This document shows positions 33,658 to 41,785 of a stretch of DNA of 64,000 bases, in pieces. Numbering within the stretch: the first letter of the stretch is position 1; the number at the start of each line of letters is the position of its first letter. The notes beneath the pieces are model-generated. The model ran no database searches and was not told the origin of the DNA. It was given only the letters and a program-made list of their open reading frames with translations. The translations under genes and the position numbers were made by a program. Source of the stretch: Spirochaetaceae bacterium. GTDB taxonomy: Bacteria > Spirochaetota > Spirochaetia > DSM-27196 > PWMO01. The DNA lies in contig RECP01000081.1 of the NCBI GenBank assembly GCA_007693945.1, positions 1 through 64,000 on the forward strand. Reading direction: 5' to 3'.

Positions 33658-35603
33658 CCGCGTCGCTGCATCCGGTCGACAACGGCGTGGTAAGATCTGG
33701 GCAACGGCCGAATATCGAGGAACTGGTGATCCAGCCGTTGCAGCGATATCGACAGGCCCGAGGGTGTCGTGGGTGTGGTTTGCGCGGCGTAGCGGCGCAG
33801 CAGCGATTCGCGGGCATTGAATCTGCGTGTCAGGTAGTCAACCGCTTCATCGCTGATACGCATACCGTGATAGTACGCCAGGCTTGAAACAAGCCGTCCA
33901 ACGGCTTTGCCAACGTCTTCACGAACATCGCGCACAAGCGCTACTCCCCATCCAATGCGGGTCTCGCGCGATAATCCGGCCTCTATCGATCCCACGTTGG
34001 CCGCCGGCGAAGCTTCGATTGCGGCCTGGAGCTCGCCGTTGCCCAGCGCCAACGCCTGATCGAGCACAATGGCCGTCGAAACTGCGATGTGCTTGTAGCC
34101 GTCGTTGGTGAGCTCCACTCCGGTTACCGGATTGTCGGGCGCGGTTGTCCAGATGAAGCGGCGGCGCGTGTTGGCCTCCTGAACGACCCGTGACAGCCGT
34201 AGTGCCAGACGCATGCGCGCGCGCGCCGACAAGCCGACTTCGCGCGGTATCAGGCGCACCCCGTCGCCCGGCTCCCCGGGAGCCAGGATGCGCAGCTCCG
34301 GGACCTGTTTCGATGAGCTCAACAGTCTCTGGTATTCGCTGACGGCGCGTCCTAGCGCTGCCGCACGGCGCTTGACTGTCTCGTTGGCACGCTGCAACAG
34401 CTCCCACAGGTGCAACAGAGTGCGATAAGAATCAATCTCCTCGGCGCCGAGACGCAGACCCGAAACGGCCCGGCCGCCTGGTGCGTGCCGACCCTTCACA
34501 CCATTCCTCCCCGCCGCTCGCCGACGGATCTCCTCAAAGATCTCGTCAACCGCGCGCTGCACGTTGCGGTGGACCTCGCGCACCTGCAGAATGACCGGGA
34601 TTGCCGACGGAACACGATGAATGGCCTGCGACTCGTTGAGAAACTCGGCTAACACGCGCAGTCTGCTGTTGCGCACGTGAATCGCTTCGCGAAGCTCGCG
34701 TCGCGCGCGTTCGAATCGGTGATCGATGTCGCGCAGCGCCGACTGCCCGACGTACTGCAGCGAGAACCACGTGTACGAGCGTCCCGCCAGCAGTTCGAAC
34801 GCCAGCGTCAGTATCTCTTCCACGTCTGAGAGGCTCATGAGGTCATGGCTGTCGTGCTCCCCGGCCGATAAAACACGCTCGATAAACCCCTCTGTTCGTG
34901 TCCGTCCCTGACGCTTGGCAGGTACGATTCCGGCAAACCTGCGCCGCAGCTCCTCGGCCACTGCCAGCGAACGCTGCTCGATTGCCGGCAGCACCCGCGC
35001 CAGCTCTTCAGCCACCTCAGCACCGAGATCGCGGACCCGGCCGAACAACCCGGCCCGGCGAAAGACCTCGATTGAGCGTATGGTGTCCGCCAGCCGCGCG
35101 TCTCCGGTCAGATCGTGCACTGCCTGCCGAATTGCCTGTTCCGACGCGTCGGTATTGTCGAGCAGATACTTGGCACTGAGGAAACGCCGGGCGTCGCCTT
35201 CGTAGGTTTCGAGATTGCGATTTCTGACCACTGCGATCAGTCGCGGAATCTCGCCCATGACCTCAGTCAGCGCGTCCTCCATGCGCTCGTGCTCGTGGCC
35301 GCGCACGACGTTGTAGCCGACACGCATGGCGACCGCAAACAGCCCCATGATCACTGTGTAGGCGCCGAAGTAGAAGAACAGGCGCGGCGGCGCCGCCACG
35401 CCGAAGCCGATGTAGTAGCCGGCGTTCAGAGCGAGATAGGTGACCGGGCCGGCGGTCCACGCCAGCTGGAACGCAGTACGTCCCCACGACTCGTTGCGCA
35501 GCTCACGCGAGAGACGACTGACGAAGTGGCGCGAGAAATCCTGGTAGTCGACCCGCCCCCTGTGACGTCGATCAGAATACGGCAGTTTCTTCATTCCGTT
35601 CAT
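33618..35603 (-). CDS. large membrane-anchored protein of unknown function
   Basis: 661 residues. Two hydrophobic segments near the N-terminus (about 50-70 and 74-92: LFFYFGAYTVIMGLFAVAM), then a long, mostly helical, Arg/Glu-rich cytoplasmic region with low-complexity helices (RRELREAIHVRNSRLRVLAEF) and a mixed C-terminal domain. No catalytic motif or named family recognised. Start is ATG 35603 or 35594. Divergent from bpt with 25 bp between them; overlaps the mtlD end by 40 bp. Distinct from any transporter by its two-helix layout. Confidence 0.75.
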   Translation of the reverse strand: MNGMKKLPYSDRRHRGRVDYQDFSRHFVSRLSRELRNESWGRTAFQLAWTAGPVTYLALNAGYYIGFGVAAPPRLFFYFGAYTVIMGLFAVAMRVGYNVVRGHEHERMEDALTEVMGEIPRLIAVVRNRNLETYEGDARRFLSAKYLLDNTDASEQAIRQAVHDLTGDARLADTIRSIEVFRRAGLFGRVRDLGAEVAEELARVLPAIEQRSLAVAEELRRRFAGIVPAKRQGRTRTEGFIERVLSAGEHDSHDLMSLSDVEEILTLAFELLAGRSYTWFSLQYVGQSALRDIDHRFERARRELREAIHVRNSRLRVLAEFLNESQAIHRVPSAIPVILQVREVHRNVQRAVDEIFEEIRRRAAGRNGVKGRHAPGGRAVSGLRLGAEEIDSYRTLLHLWELLQRANETVKRRAAALGRAVSEYQRLLSSSKQVPELRILAPGEPGDGVRLIPREVGLSARARMRLALRLSRVVQEANTRRRFIWTTAPDNPVTGVELTNDGYKHIAVSTAIVLDQALALGNGELQAAIEASPAANVGSIEAGLSRETRIGWGVALVRDVREDVGKAVGRLVSSLAYYHGMRISDEAVDYLTRRFNARESLLRRYAAQTTPTTPSGLSISLQRLDHQFLDIRPLPRSYHAVVDRMQRRGQESNDASSRENT

Positions 35604-35605
35604 CT

Positions 35606-35616
35606 GTTATAGAATA
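35606..35616. promoter_or_regulatory. symmetric -10 element shared by bpt and its divergent neighbour
   Basis: GTTATAGAATA: plus-strand TAGAAT (35610-35615) and minus-strand TATTCT (rc of 35611-35616), or TATAAC, overlap. The two start codons are only 25 bp apart, so any -35 contacts lie inside the opposite coding region. Confidence 0.5.
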
Positions 35617-35628
35617 AATGGTCGTCAA

Positions 35629-36330
35629 ATGGAACCGAACGAGCTGATGCATTCCATCCACCAGGATCGATGCCCCTACCTGCCCAACCGGCGCTGGCTG
35701 GCCAGCGCTTTTGCCGCAGGGCGTATTCCGGCGGCAGCCTACGAGTCGCTGATCAACGCCGGGTGGCGGCGCAGCGGTTCGCTGTTTTACCGCAACAGCT
35801 GCCCCGGGTGCTCGCTGTGCATCCCGATCCGCACCCATGTACAGCAGTTCCGTCCCAGCCGGTCGCAAAGACGCGTGCGGCGCACAAACAGCGACTTGCT
35901 CGTCACGGTGCACGAGCCGGAACCCGATACGGACCTCTTTGCCCTCTGGGTCGACTACCAGCGCAGGCGGCATGGCGACGACCTGCCCGAAGATGAGGCA
36001 TGGAGTGCGTTCGCGCGCTTTCTGTGCTACTCTCCGGTGCCGTCGCTGGTTATGCGCTACCGACTGCAAGGACGGCTGGTTGGAGCAGGATGGATCGATC
36101 TGCTGCCGAACGGGGTGTCGAGTGTCTATTTTGTGTTCGACCCGTGCCACGCATCACGCAGCCTGGGAGTCTACTCGGCACTGCGTGAGATCGAGTTCGC
36201 CGCGCAGCTGGACAAGCGCTGGCTCTACCTGGGGTTCTTCGTGCCCGGCTGTTCGGCCATGTCGTACAAAGCGCGTTATCACCCCTACGACCTGCTGATC
36301 GACGGCCAGTGGCGGGCATGGCGCCGCTGA
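35629..36330 (+). CDS. bpt: aspartate/glutamate leucyltransferase (Bpt/ATE family)
   Basis: 233 residues, usual for bacterial Bpt. Transfers Leu from tRNA to N-terminal Asp/Glu to create N-degrons. N-terminal CPYLPNRRW and CPGCSLCIPIR hold conserved Cys; C-terminal half shows the GNAT-like pattern FDPCHASRSLGVYSALREIEFA and YLGFFVPGCSAMSYKARYHPYDLL. Read by ClpS/ClpAP in proteobacteria; ClpS is not in this window, though ClpC is. No Shine-Dalgarno, short predicted leader. Confidence 0.92.
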   Translation: MEPNELMHSIHQDRCPYLPNRRWLASAFAAGRIPAAAYESLINAGWRRSGSLFYRNSCPGCSLCIPIRTHVQQFRPSRSQRRVRRTNSDLLVTVHEPEPDTDLFALWVDYQRRRHGDDLPEDEAWSAFARFLCYSPVPSLVMRYRLQGRLVGAGWIDLLPNGVSSVYFVFDPCHASRSLGVYSALREIEFAAQLDKRWLYLGFFVPGCSAMSYKARYHPYDLLIDGQWRAWRR

Positions 36331-36361
36331 ACGGCGCCCGAATGGCCCGCTTCTTTCTCCA

Positions 36362-37642
36362 TCAGGCGTTGAGCGCGCGATCGAGGTCGGCTATGATGTC
36401 GTCGATGTGCTCGATTCCAATCGAAAGCCGAACCATCTCCGGCGGAACGCCGGCCGCCCGTTGCTGCTCGTCGGTCATTTGAGAATGGGTTGTGCTCGCC
36501 GGATGGATCGCCAGGCTCTTGGCATCACCGACGTTGGCCAGGTGCAGGACCATCTCCAGCGAATTGATGAATCTCTCTCCCGCGGGTCTGCCGCCCTTGA
36601 TTCCGAACACTACCATGCCACCGTAACCGCGCTTCAGGTATCTGCGGGCGTTGGCATGCGTCGGATGGTTGCTCAGGCCCGGATAGTTGACCCACTCGAC
36701 TTTGGGGTGCTTGTGCAGGAACTCGGCTACTTTGAGCGCGTTCTGGCAGTGGCGCTCCATACGCAGCGCCAGCGTCTCCATTCCCTGCAGAAAGATCCAG
36801 GCGTTATCGGGCGCAATTGCGGAACCAAGGTTGCGCAGCGGAACAACGCGCATGCGCACGATGTAGGCCACGGGGTTCAGCGGTCCCAGATCGTGCGCGA
36901 AGCGCACTCCATGATAGCTGCCGTCCGGCTCGTTCATGGTCTTGAATTTGGGATCGGTCCAATCGAAGCGTCCGGCGTCCACCACGATTCCGCCGATCCC
37001 CGTACCGTGGCCGCCGATCCACTTGGTCAGCGAATTGACTACGATGTCCGCGCCGTGATCGATTGGCCTTAGCAGTGCCGGGGTGGTGAAAGTCGCGTCC
37101 ACAATCAGCGGCAGGCGATGGTCGTGCGCCAGTGAGGCCAGCGCCTCGAGGTCGGGAACGCTCAGTGCCGGGTTACCGATTGTCTCCACAAAGACCGCGC
37201 GGGTTCTGTCGTTGACGGCAGCCCTGACCGCATCCAGATCGAGCGGGTCGACAAAACGTACCGTGATCCCGTAGTCCGGCAGGATATCGTTGAACATCGT
37301 GAAGGTTCCGCCGTAGAGATGACTGCTCGACACAATCTCATCGCCGGCGGTACAGATATTGATGATCGAATAGAACACCGCCGAGGTTCCCGAGGCCAGC
37401 GCCAGCGCGGCGGCACCGCCTTCGAGCGCAGCCATGCGTTGCTCGAGAACATCCTGCGTGGGATTCATGATGCGGGTATAGATGTAGCCGAGCTCCTTCA
37501 GTGCAAACAGATTGGCGGCGTGCTCGGCATTGCGGAAGTTGTACGCCGTCGTACGGTTGATCGGTATCGCAGCGCTGGGGTTCTCTTCCGATCGCTGATG
37601 ACCGGCGTGCAGCGCCAGCGTCTCCAGGTGATTACTGTTCAT
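36362..37642 (-). CDS. O-acetylhomoserine sulfhydrylase
   Basis: 426 residues. PLP enzyme of the Cys/Met metabolism family, MetY type by length and by [17 protein letters not shown] and [17 protein letters not shown] (PLP Lys). Makes homocysteine from O-acetylhomoserine and sulfide. AGGAGG 6 nt before the ATG, and the start lies inside the 3' end of cysK (11-bp overlap), so sulfide assimilation into Cys and Met is co-regulated. Confidence 0.92.
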   Translation of the reverse strand: MNSNHLETLALHAGHQRSEENPSAAIPINRTTAYNFRNAEHAANLFALKELGYIYTRIMNPTQDVLEQRMAALEGGAAALALASGTSAVFYSIINICTAGDEIVSSSHLYGGTFTMFNDILPDYGITVRFVDPLDLDAVRAAVNDRTRAVFVETIGNPALSVPDLEALASLAHDHRLPLIVDATFTTPALLRPIDHGADIVVNSLTKWIGGHGTGIGGIVVDAGRFDWTDPKFKTMNEPDGSYHGVRFAHDLGPLNPVAYIVRMRVVPLRNLGSAIAPDNAWIFLQGMETLALRMERHCQNALKVAEFLHKHPKVEWVNYPGLSNHPTHANARRYLKRGYGGMVVFGIKGGRPAGERFINSLEMVLHLANVGDAKSLAIHPASTTHSQMTDEQQRAAGVPPEMVRLSIGIEHIDDIIADLDRALNA

Positions 37643-38570
37643 CTTCTTCCTCCTGTTGTTCGTAGAGCCATGTGCTCAGGTATCGTTCTCCGGTATCACA
37701 GATAACAGTCACTATCATTTTGCCCTCGTTCTCCGGTCTCGATGCGATCTGCAGCGCCGCGTACACGTTGGCGCCGGCCGAAACCCCGCCCAGAATTCCC
37801 TCAACGCGGGCCAGCTGACGCGCGCTGCGCGCCGCGTCCTCGGCGCTGACGGTAACAATTTCGTCCAGCAGGCTGCGGTTCAGCACGGCGGGCACGAACC
37901 CGGCACCAATACCCTGGATCTTGTGCGGTCCCGGCCGTCCGCCCGACAGCACCGCCGATTCAGCCGGCTCTACGGCAACCGCACGGCACCGCGGTTTGCG
38001 TTCCTTCAGTCGCTGCGCGACGCCGGTGATCGTTCCACCGGTACCGACTCCAGCCACGAAGATGTCGACGGCGCCGCGGCAGTCGCGCCATATCTCCTCG
38101 GCGGTGGTCCGGTAGTGCGTTTCGGGGTTGGCCGGGTTCTCGAACTGCCGCGTCAGATGGGCTCCCGCCGTATCGCGAGCGATGGCCTCGGCGGCGGCGA
38201 TCGACCCGTTCATGCCGTCGTGTCCGGGCGTAAGGACCAGCCTGGCGCCAAAAGCCTGCAGCAGTCGCCGTCGTTCGATGCTCATAGTCTCAGGCATAGT
38301 CAGCACCACGCGATACCCCTTGGCGGCACCGATGTAGGCCAGCGCAATGCCGGTATTGCCGCTGGTGGCTTCTACGATGGTCGCCCCCGGCGTAATCAGC
38401 CCCCCGCGTTCCGCAGCTTCAATCATCGCCAGCCCGATGCGGTCCTTGACGCTCGACAGCGGATTATGTGACTCGAGTTTGACCCACACCTGCCCCGAAA
38501 GCCCGGCATCCAGTCGACCCAGCCGCACCATCGGTGTGTTGCCAACCTGACTCGCAATTCCTCCGCCCAT
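37632..38570 (-). CDS. cysK: cysteine synthase
   Basis: 312 residues from the ATG at 38570 (GGAG 7 nt upstream). Makes Cys from O-acetylserine and sulfide. PLP Lys in LSSVKDRIG, substrate loop [12 protein letters not shown], phosphate loop [10 protein letters not shown], and GGVSAGAN near the end. Followed by metY. Upstream gap carries a perfect inverted repeat, a candidate operator. Confidence 0.93.
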   Translation of the reverse strand: MGGGIASQVGNTPMVRLGRLDAGLSGQVWVKLESHNPLSSVKDRIGLAMIEAAERGGLITPGATIVEATSGNTGIALAYIGAAKGYRVVLTMPETMSIERRRLLQAFGARLVLTPGHDGMNGSIAAAEAIARDTAGAHLTRQFENPANPETHYRTTAEEIWRDCRGAVDIFVAGVGTGGTITGVAQRLKERKPRCRAVAVEPAESAVLSGGRPGPHKIQGIGAGFVPAVLNRSLLDEIVTVSAEDAARSARQLARVEGILGGVSAGANVYAALQIASRPENEGKMIVTVICDTGERYLSTWLYEQQEEEDEQ

Positions 38571-38599
38571 GGTCACGCTCCGCCCGCTGCCTTAACATC

Positions 38600-38619
38600 A
38601 CTAACACAACTGAGTTAGT
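38600..38619. promoter_or_regulatory. inverted repeat upstream of cysK-metY
   Basis: ACTAACACAACTGAGTTAGT: perfect 6-bp arms (ACTAAC/GTTAGT) with 8-bp centre, 30 bp before the cysK ATG in an AT-richer patch than its surroundings. Candidate site for an Rrf2/CymR-like or other sulfur regulator. Confidence 0.5.
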
Positions 38620-38695
38620 AAAGTTTAAGATTAACCGATCAGGGCAGATGTGTAAAGTGCATTCGTCAGGTATTTCCGTCCTCCGCCCATCGCAC

Positions 38696-38724
38696 TTGCC
38701 TGCGATGGAGATGCGCCATATCTT
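38696..38724 (+). promoter_or_regulatory. promoter of M16 peptidase gene
   Basis: TTGCCT, 17-bp spacer, TATCTT (4/6 each); the -10 ends 6 nt before the ATG at 38731, and no Shine-Dalgarno is seen. Confidence 0.45.
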
Positions 38725-38730
38725 TGCCAT

Positions 38731-41571
38731 ATGAGAAACCGTATACCCGTAACGCTCTGCGCACTGGTTGCGCTGCTACTCCCGGCGCTGCCGCTGTCCG
38801 GGACCGGTATCCGCGAGCCGTCGCTTTCAATCGCGCCCGAGGCGGCTCGTACGCTGCTGCCGCAGGATCCGGCGGTCAGGTTCGGCCGACTGGCCAACGG
38901 AGTGACCTACTACGTGCGCGAGAACGCCGAGCCCGAGAACCGGGCCTTCCTGCGCCTGGTGGTCAACGTGGGCTCGATGCAGGAGGATGACGACCAGCTC
39001 GGATTGGCTCATTTCGCCGAGCACATGGCGTTTCGCGGAACCGCCGATTTCGAGGGCAGCGAAATTGTGGAGTATCTTGAGTCACTCGGCATGCGTTTCG
39101 GGCCGGACATCAACGCGTATACCAGCTTTGAGGAGACCGTCTACCGGCTGCAGGTACCCACGGACCAACCAGAGCTGGTTGAACGCGGGTTTCACGTGCT
39201 GGAGCAGTGGGCGCATCAGGTCAGTTTTGACCCGCAGCTGATCGACCGTGAACGGGGAGTGATATACGAGGAGTGGCGCGTCGGACGAGGAGCGCAGGCG
39301 CGGATGCGCGACCGGCATTTCCCGGTGCTGTTCGCAGGGTCACGCTACGCCGAACGGCTGCCGATCGGGGACATGGATATTGTCATGAACTTCGAACACG
39401 ACACGTTGCGGCGCTTCTACCACGACTGGTATCGGCCTGAGCTGATGGCGGTAATTGCGGTCGGCGATTTCGATGCCAGGGACATCGAAGATCACATCCG
39501 CACCTACTTCGGACCAATCCCGCGGCGCAGTGATCCGCGCCGCCGCGAGACATACACTATTCCCGATCACGACCGGACACTCTACGCAATTGCGTCCGAC
39601 CCGGAAGCGTCGCGCAGCTCGGTTTTTGTCTACAACAAAGTTGACCCCCGCGGTCTCAACACCATTGCCGACTATCGCGAGAGTCTGCAACACACTCTCT
39701 TTGCATCAATGCTCAATACGCGCTTCAGGGAGATTTCCGAGGACCCCGACGCCCGGTTCATCACGGCAGGTGTCGGACACGGTATGCTGGTGCGCGCCAA
39801 ATACGCCAATTTCCTGAGCGTTACCGTTGAGGATCAGCAGATCGACAGCGGACTGGCCGAGGTAATCCGCGAGGTTGAACGCGTTCGGCGTTTCGGGTTC
39901 ACGCAACCGGAGCTCGAGCGGGCCCGCCTGCGCCTGCTGCGCTCCTATGAGAACGCCTACGACGAGCGAGACCGCACCAGCTCGAGCTCGTTTGTCAACG
40001 AGTACACGCGCCACTTTCTGCACGGTGAGGCCTTTCCCGGAATTGCGTACGAGTACCGCCTGGCGCAAAAACTGATACCCGCAATCGGTCTCGACGAGCT
40101 CGACGCACTGGCCGACGGCTACCTGGCGGATCGCAATCGCGTTGTAACCGTCAGTGCCGTGGAGCGTGAGGACGTTGTGCTGCCTGCAGAGCAGGAGCTG
40201 CGCCGTGCGGTCGGCGAGGCGATCGCCGCCGATCTCGAACCGTGGCAACCGCAGGCCGCCGATGTGCCGCTGATTGCCGACATGCCTGCGGCCGGAGAGG
40301 TGACGGAAGAACACTACCATGACCGGATCGACACCTACGAGTGGCGGTTGTCAAACGGGGCGCGCGTGGTGCTGAAGCAGACCGACTTCCGCAGCGATGA
40401 GGTGCAGATGTCCAGTTTCTCGATGGGAGGGCACTCGCTGGCATCCGATGACGACCATCCCTCGGCGCTGCTGTCGGCCTCGATTGTAGAGGACTCCGGC
40501 CTGTCCGACTTCTCCCCCACCCAACTGGCCGCCCTGCTTGCCGGACAGCGCGTATCTGTCAGCCCCTACGTCAATGAACTGACCCACGGATTCAGTGGCA
40601 GCGCTTCCCCGCGCGACCTGGAGACCATGCTGCAGCTGCTCTACCTCTACGCTACCGAACCGCGGCGCGATGAGAGCGCGTTTCGCAGCTTCATGCGGCG
40701 CCGGCAGACCGAAGCGGTCAATCGCGAACGACAACCCGAGGCGGTATTCTCGGACCGGCTGCGTTCGATCTACTACAATCAACACCCCCGCTTCCAGCCG
40801 CTCGGGCCCGAGGTGCTGGAGCGCGTCGATCTTGACCGTGCGCTGGAGTTCTATAACCGGTTGTTCGCCGACTTCTCAACGGCAACCTTTGTGTTTGTCG
40901 GTAATGTCTCGGCCGGCGACCTGCGGCCACTGGTAGAGCGCTATCTGGCGCCGTTGCCGGCGCGCGACCGGCCCCGCACCTACGCGGATGTTGATGCGGG
41001 CCGTCCTGACGGTATAGTGCGCGAGACAATCGAGATGGGTCTTGAGCCGCAGAGTCGCGTGGCTCTGGTATTCCACGGAGATCACGACTGGAACCGGCGC
41101 AACAACCACCTGTTGCGCTCGCTGGGAGAAGTGCTGCGCCTGCGCCTGCGTGAAGTTCTGCGCGAAGAAGAAGGCGGTACCTACGGAGTGGGCGCCGGGG
41201 CTTCCCCCATCCGCCTGCCGCGCAGTGAATACCTGGTGCAGATCAGTTTCGGCACCGATCCCGATCGCGCCGCAGCGCTCACCGATCGTACCTTTGAGGT
41301 CATCGACGAGCTCAGGCGTGATGTGGTAGGTGAAAGCTACATTGAACGGGTGCGTACCGCCCAGCTGCGCAGTTACGAGACCAACCTGCGCTCCAACGCG
41401 TTCTGGGTTGGCACTCTGCGTGAAGCCTACATCCATGAGATCTCACCGGACTTCGTGCTCGATTATCCCCGGCTGGTTGACGAGCTGACCGCCGAGAACC
41501 TGATGGCGGCGGCCCAAACCTATCTGAATGACGAGCGCTTCATACTTCTGACGTTGATGCCGCAGCGATGA
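38731..41571 (+). CDS. exported M16 zinc metallopeptidase (two-domain)
   Basis: 946 residues with a signal peptide (LCALVALLLPALPLSG). The N-terminal M16 domain carries the inverted zinc motif HFAEH with the distal Glu in the ERGVIYEEWR segment; the C-terminal M16-like half lacks it but shows the REEEGGTYGVGAG substrate-binding motif. Same plan as PqqL/pitrilysin-type periplasmic proteases. Degrades peptides in the envelope, substrate unknown. Its last 32 bp overlap an opposite small gene. Confidence 0.9.
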   Translation: MRNRIPVTLCALVALLLPALPLSGTGIREPSLSIAPEAARTLLPQDPAVRFGRLANGVTYYVRENAEPENRAFLRLVVNVGSMQEDDDQLGLAHFAEHMAFRGTADFEGSEIVEYLESLGMRFGPDINAYTSFEETVYRLQVPTDQPELVERGFHVLEQWAHQVSFDPQLIDRERGVIYEEWRVGRGAQARMRDRHFPVLFAGSRYAERLPIGDMDIVMNFEHDTLRRFYHDWYRPELMAVIAVGDFDARDIEDHIRTYFGPIPRRSDPRRRETYTIPDHDRTLYAIASDPEASRSSVFVYNKVDPRGLNTIADYRESLQHTLFASMLNTRFREISEDPDARFITAGVGHGMLVRAKYANFLSVTVEDQQIDSGLAEVIREVERVRRFGFTQPELERARLRLLRSYENAYDERDRTSSSSFVNEYTRHFLHGEAFPGIAYEYRLAQKLIPAIGLDELDALADGYLADRNRVVTVSAVEREDVVLPAEQELRRAVGEAIAADLEPWQPQAADVPLIADMPAAGEVTEEHYHDRIDTYEWRLSNGARVVLKQTDFRSDEVQMSSFSMGGHSLASDDDHPSALLSASIVEDSGLSDFSPTQLAALLAGQRVSVSPYVNELTHGFSGSASPRDLETMLQLLYLYATEPRRDESAFRSFMRRRQTEAVNRERQPEAVFSDRLRSIYYNQHPRFQPLGPEVLERVDLDRALEFYNRLFADFSTATFVFVGNVSAGDLRPLVERYLAPLPARDRPRTYADVDAGRPDGIVRETIEMGLEPQSRVALVFHGDHDWNRRNNHLLRSLGEVLRLRLREVLREEEGGTYGVGAGASPIRLPRSEYLVQISFGTDPDRAAALTDRTFEVIDELRRDVVGESYIERVRTAQLRSYETNLRSNAFWVGTLREAYIHEISPDFVLDYPRLVDELTAENLMAAAQTYLNDERFILLTLMPQR

Positions 41572-41785
41572 TCTCGACGACCGAAGGCCCGTCGGCGTAG
41601 CGGGCCAGCGGTTTGTACTCGTAGCGGAAAAGCCGTTCGGCTATCGCGGCACCGGCGGCTTCCGCCGGCTCACCGGCCGCGATGCGCTTGCTGACCTCAG
41701 CGTACCACTGCCCGCAGCGGTGCCGGTTGGGAATGTGCACCAGCCCGTACTTGGACTTCAGCATCAGCCGCGCCGATTGGCTCAC
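41540..41785 (-). CDS. small protein coupled to RND pump gene
   Basis: 81 residues from a GTG at 41785 that overlaps the RND stop (GTGA) with GGAGG 7 nt upstream; the longer ORF-track version reads back into the RND gene. Sequence (LKSKYGLVHIPNRHRCGQWYAEV) has no family I recognise, no signal peptide and no membrane helix. Overlap with the RND gene implies a role linked to the pump, or simply translational coupling. Confidence 0.65.
   Translation of the reverse strand: MSQSARLMLKSKYGLVHIPNRHRCGQWYAEVSKRIAAGEPAEAAGAAIAERLFRYEYKPLARYADGPSVVEIIAAASTSEV

Noticed and set aside
38571-38730. Possible SAM or cysteine riboswitch before cysK
   Set aside because: The region is too short for a SAM riboswitch with its expression platform and shows a simple inverted repeat instead; no T-box or S-box core seen.
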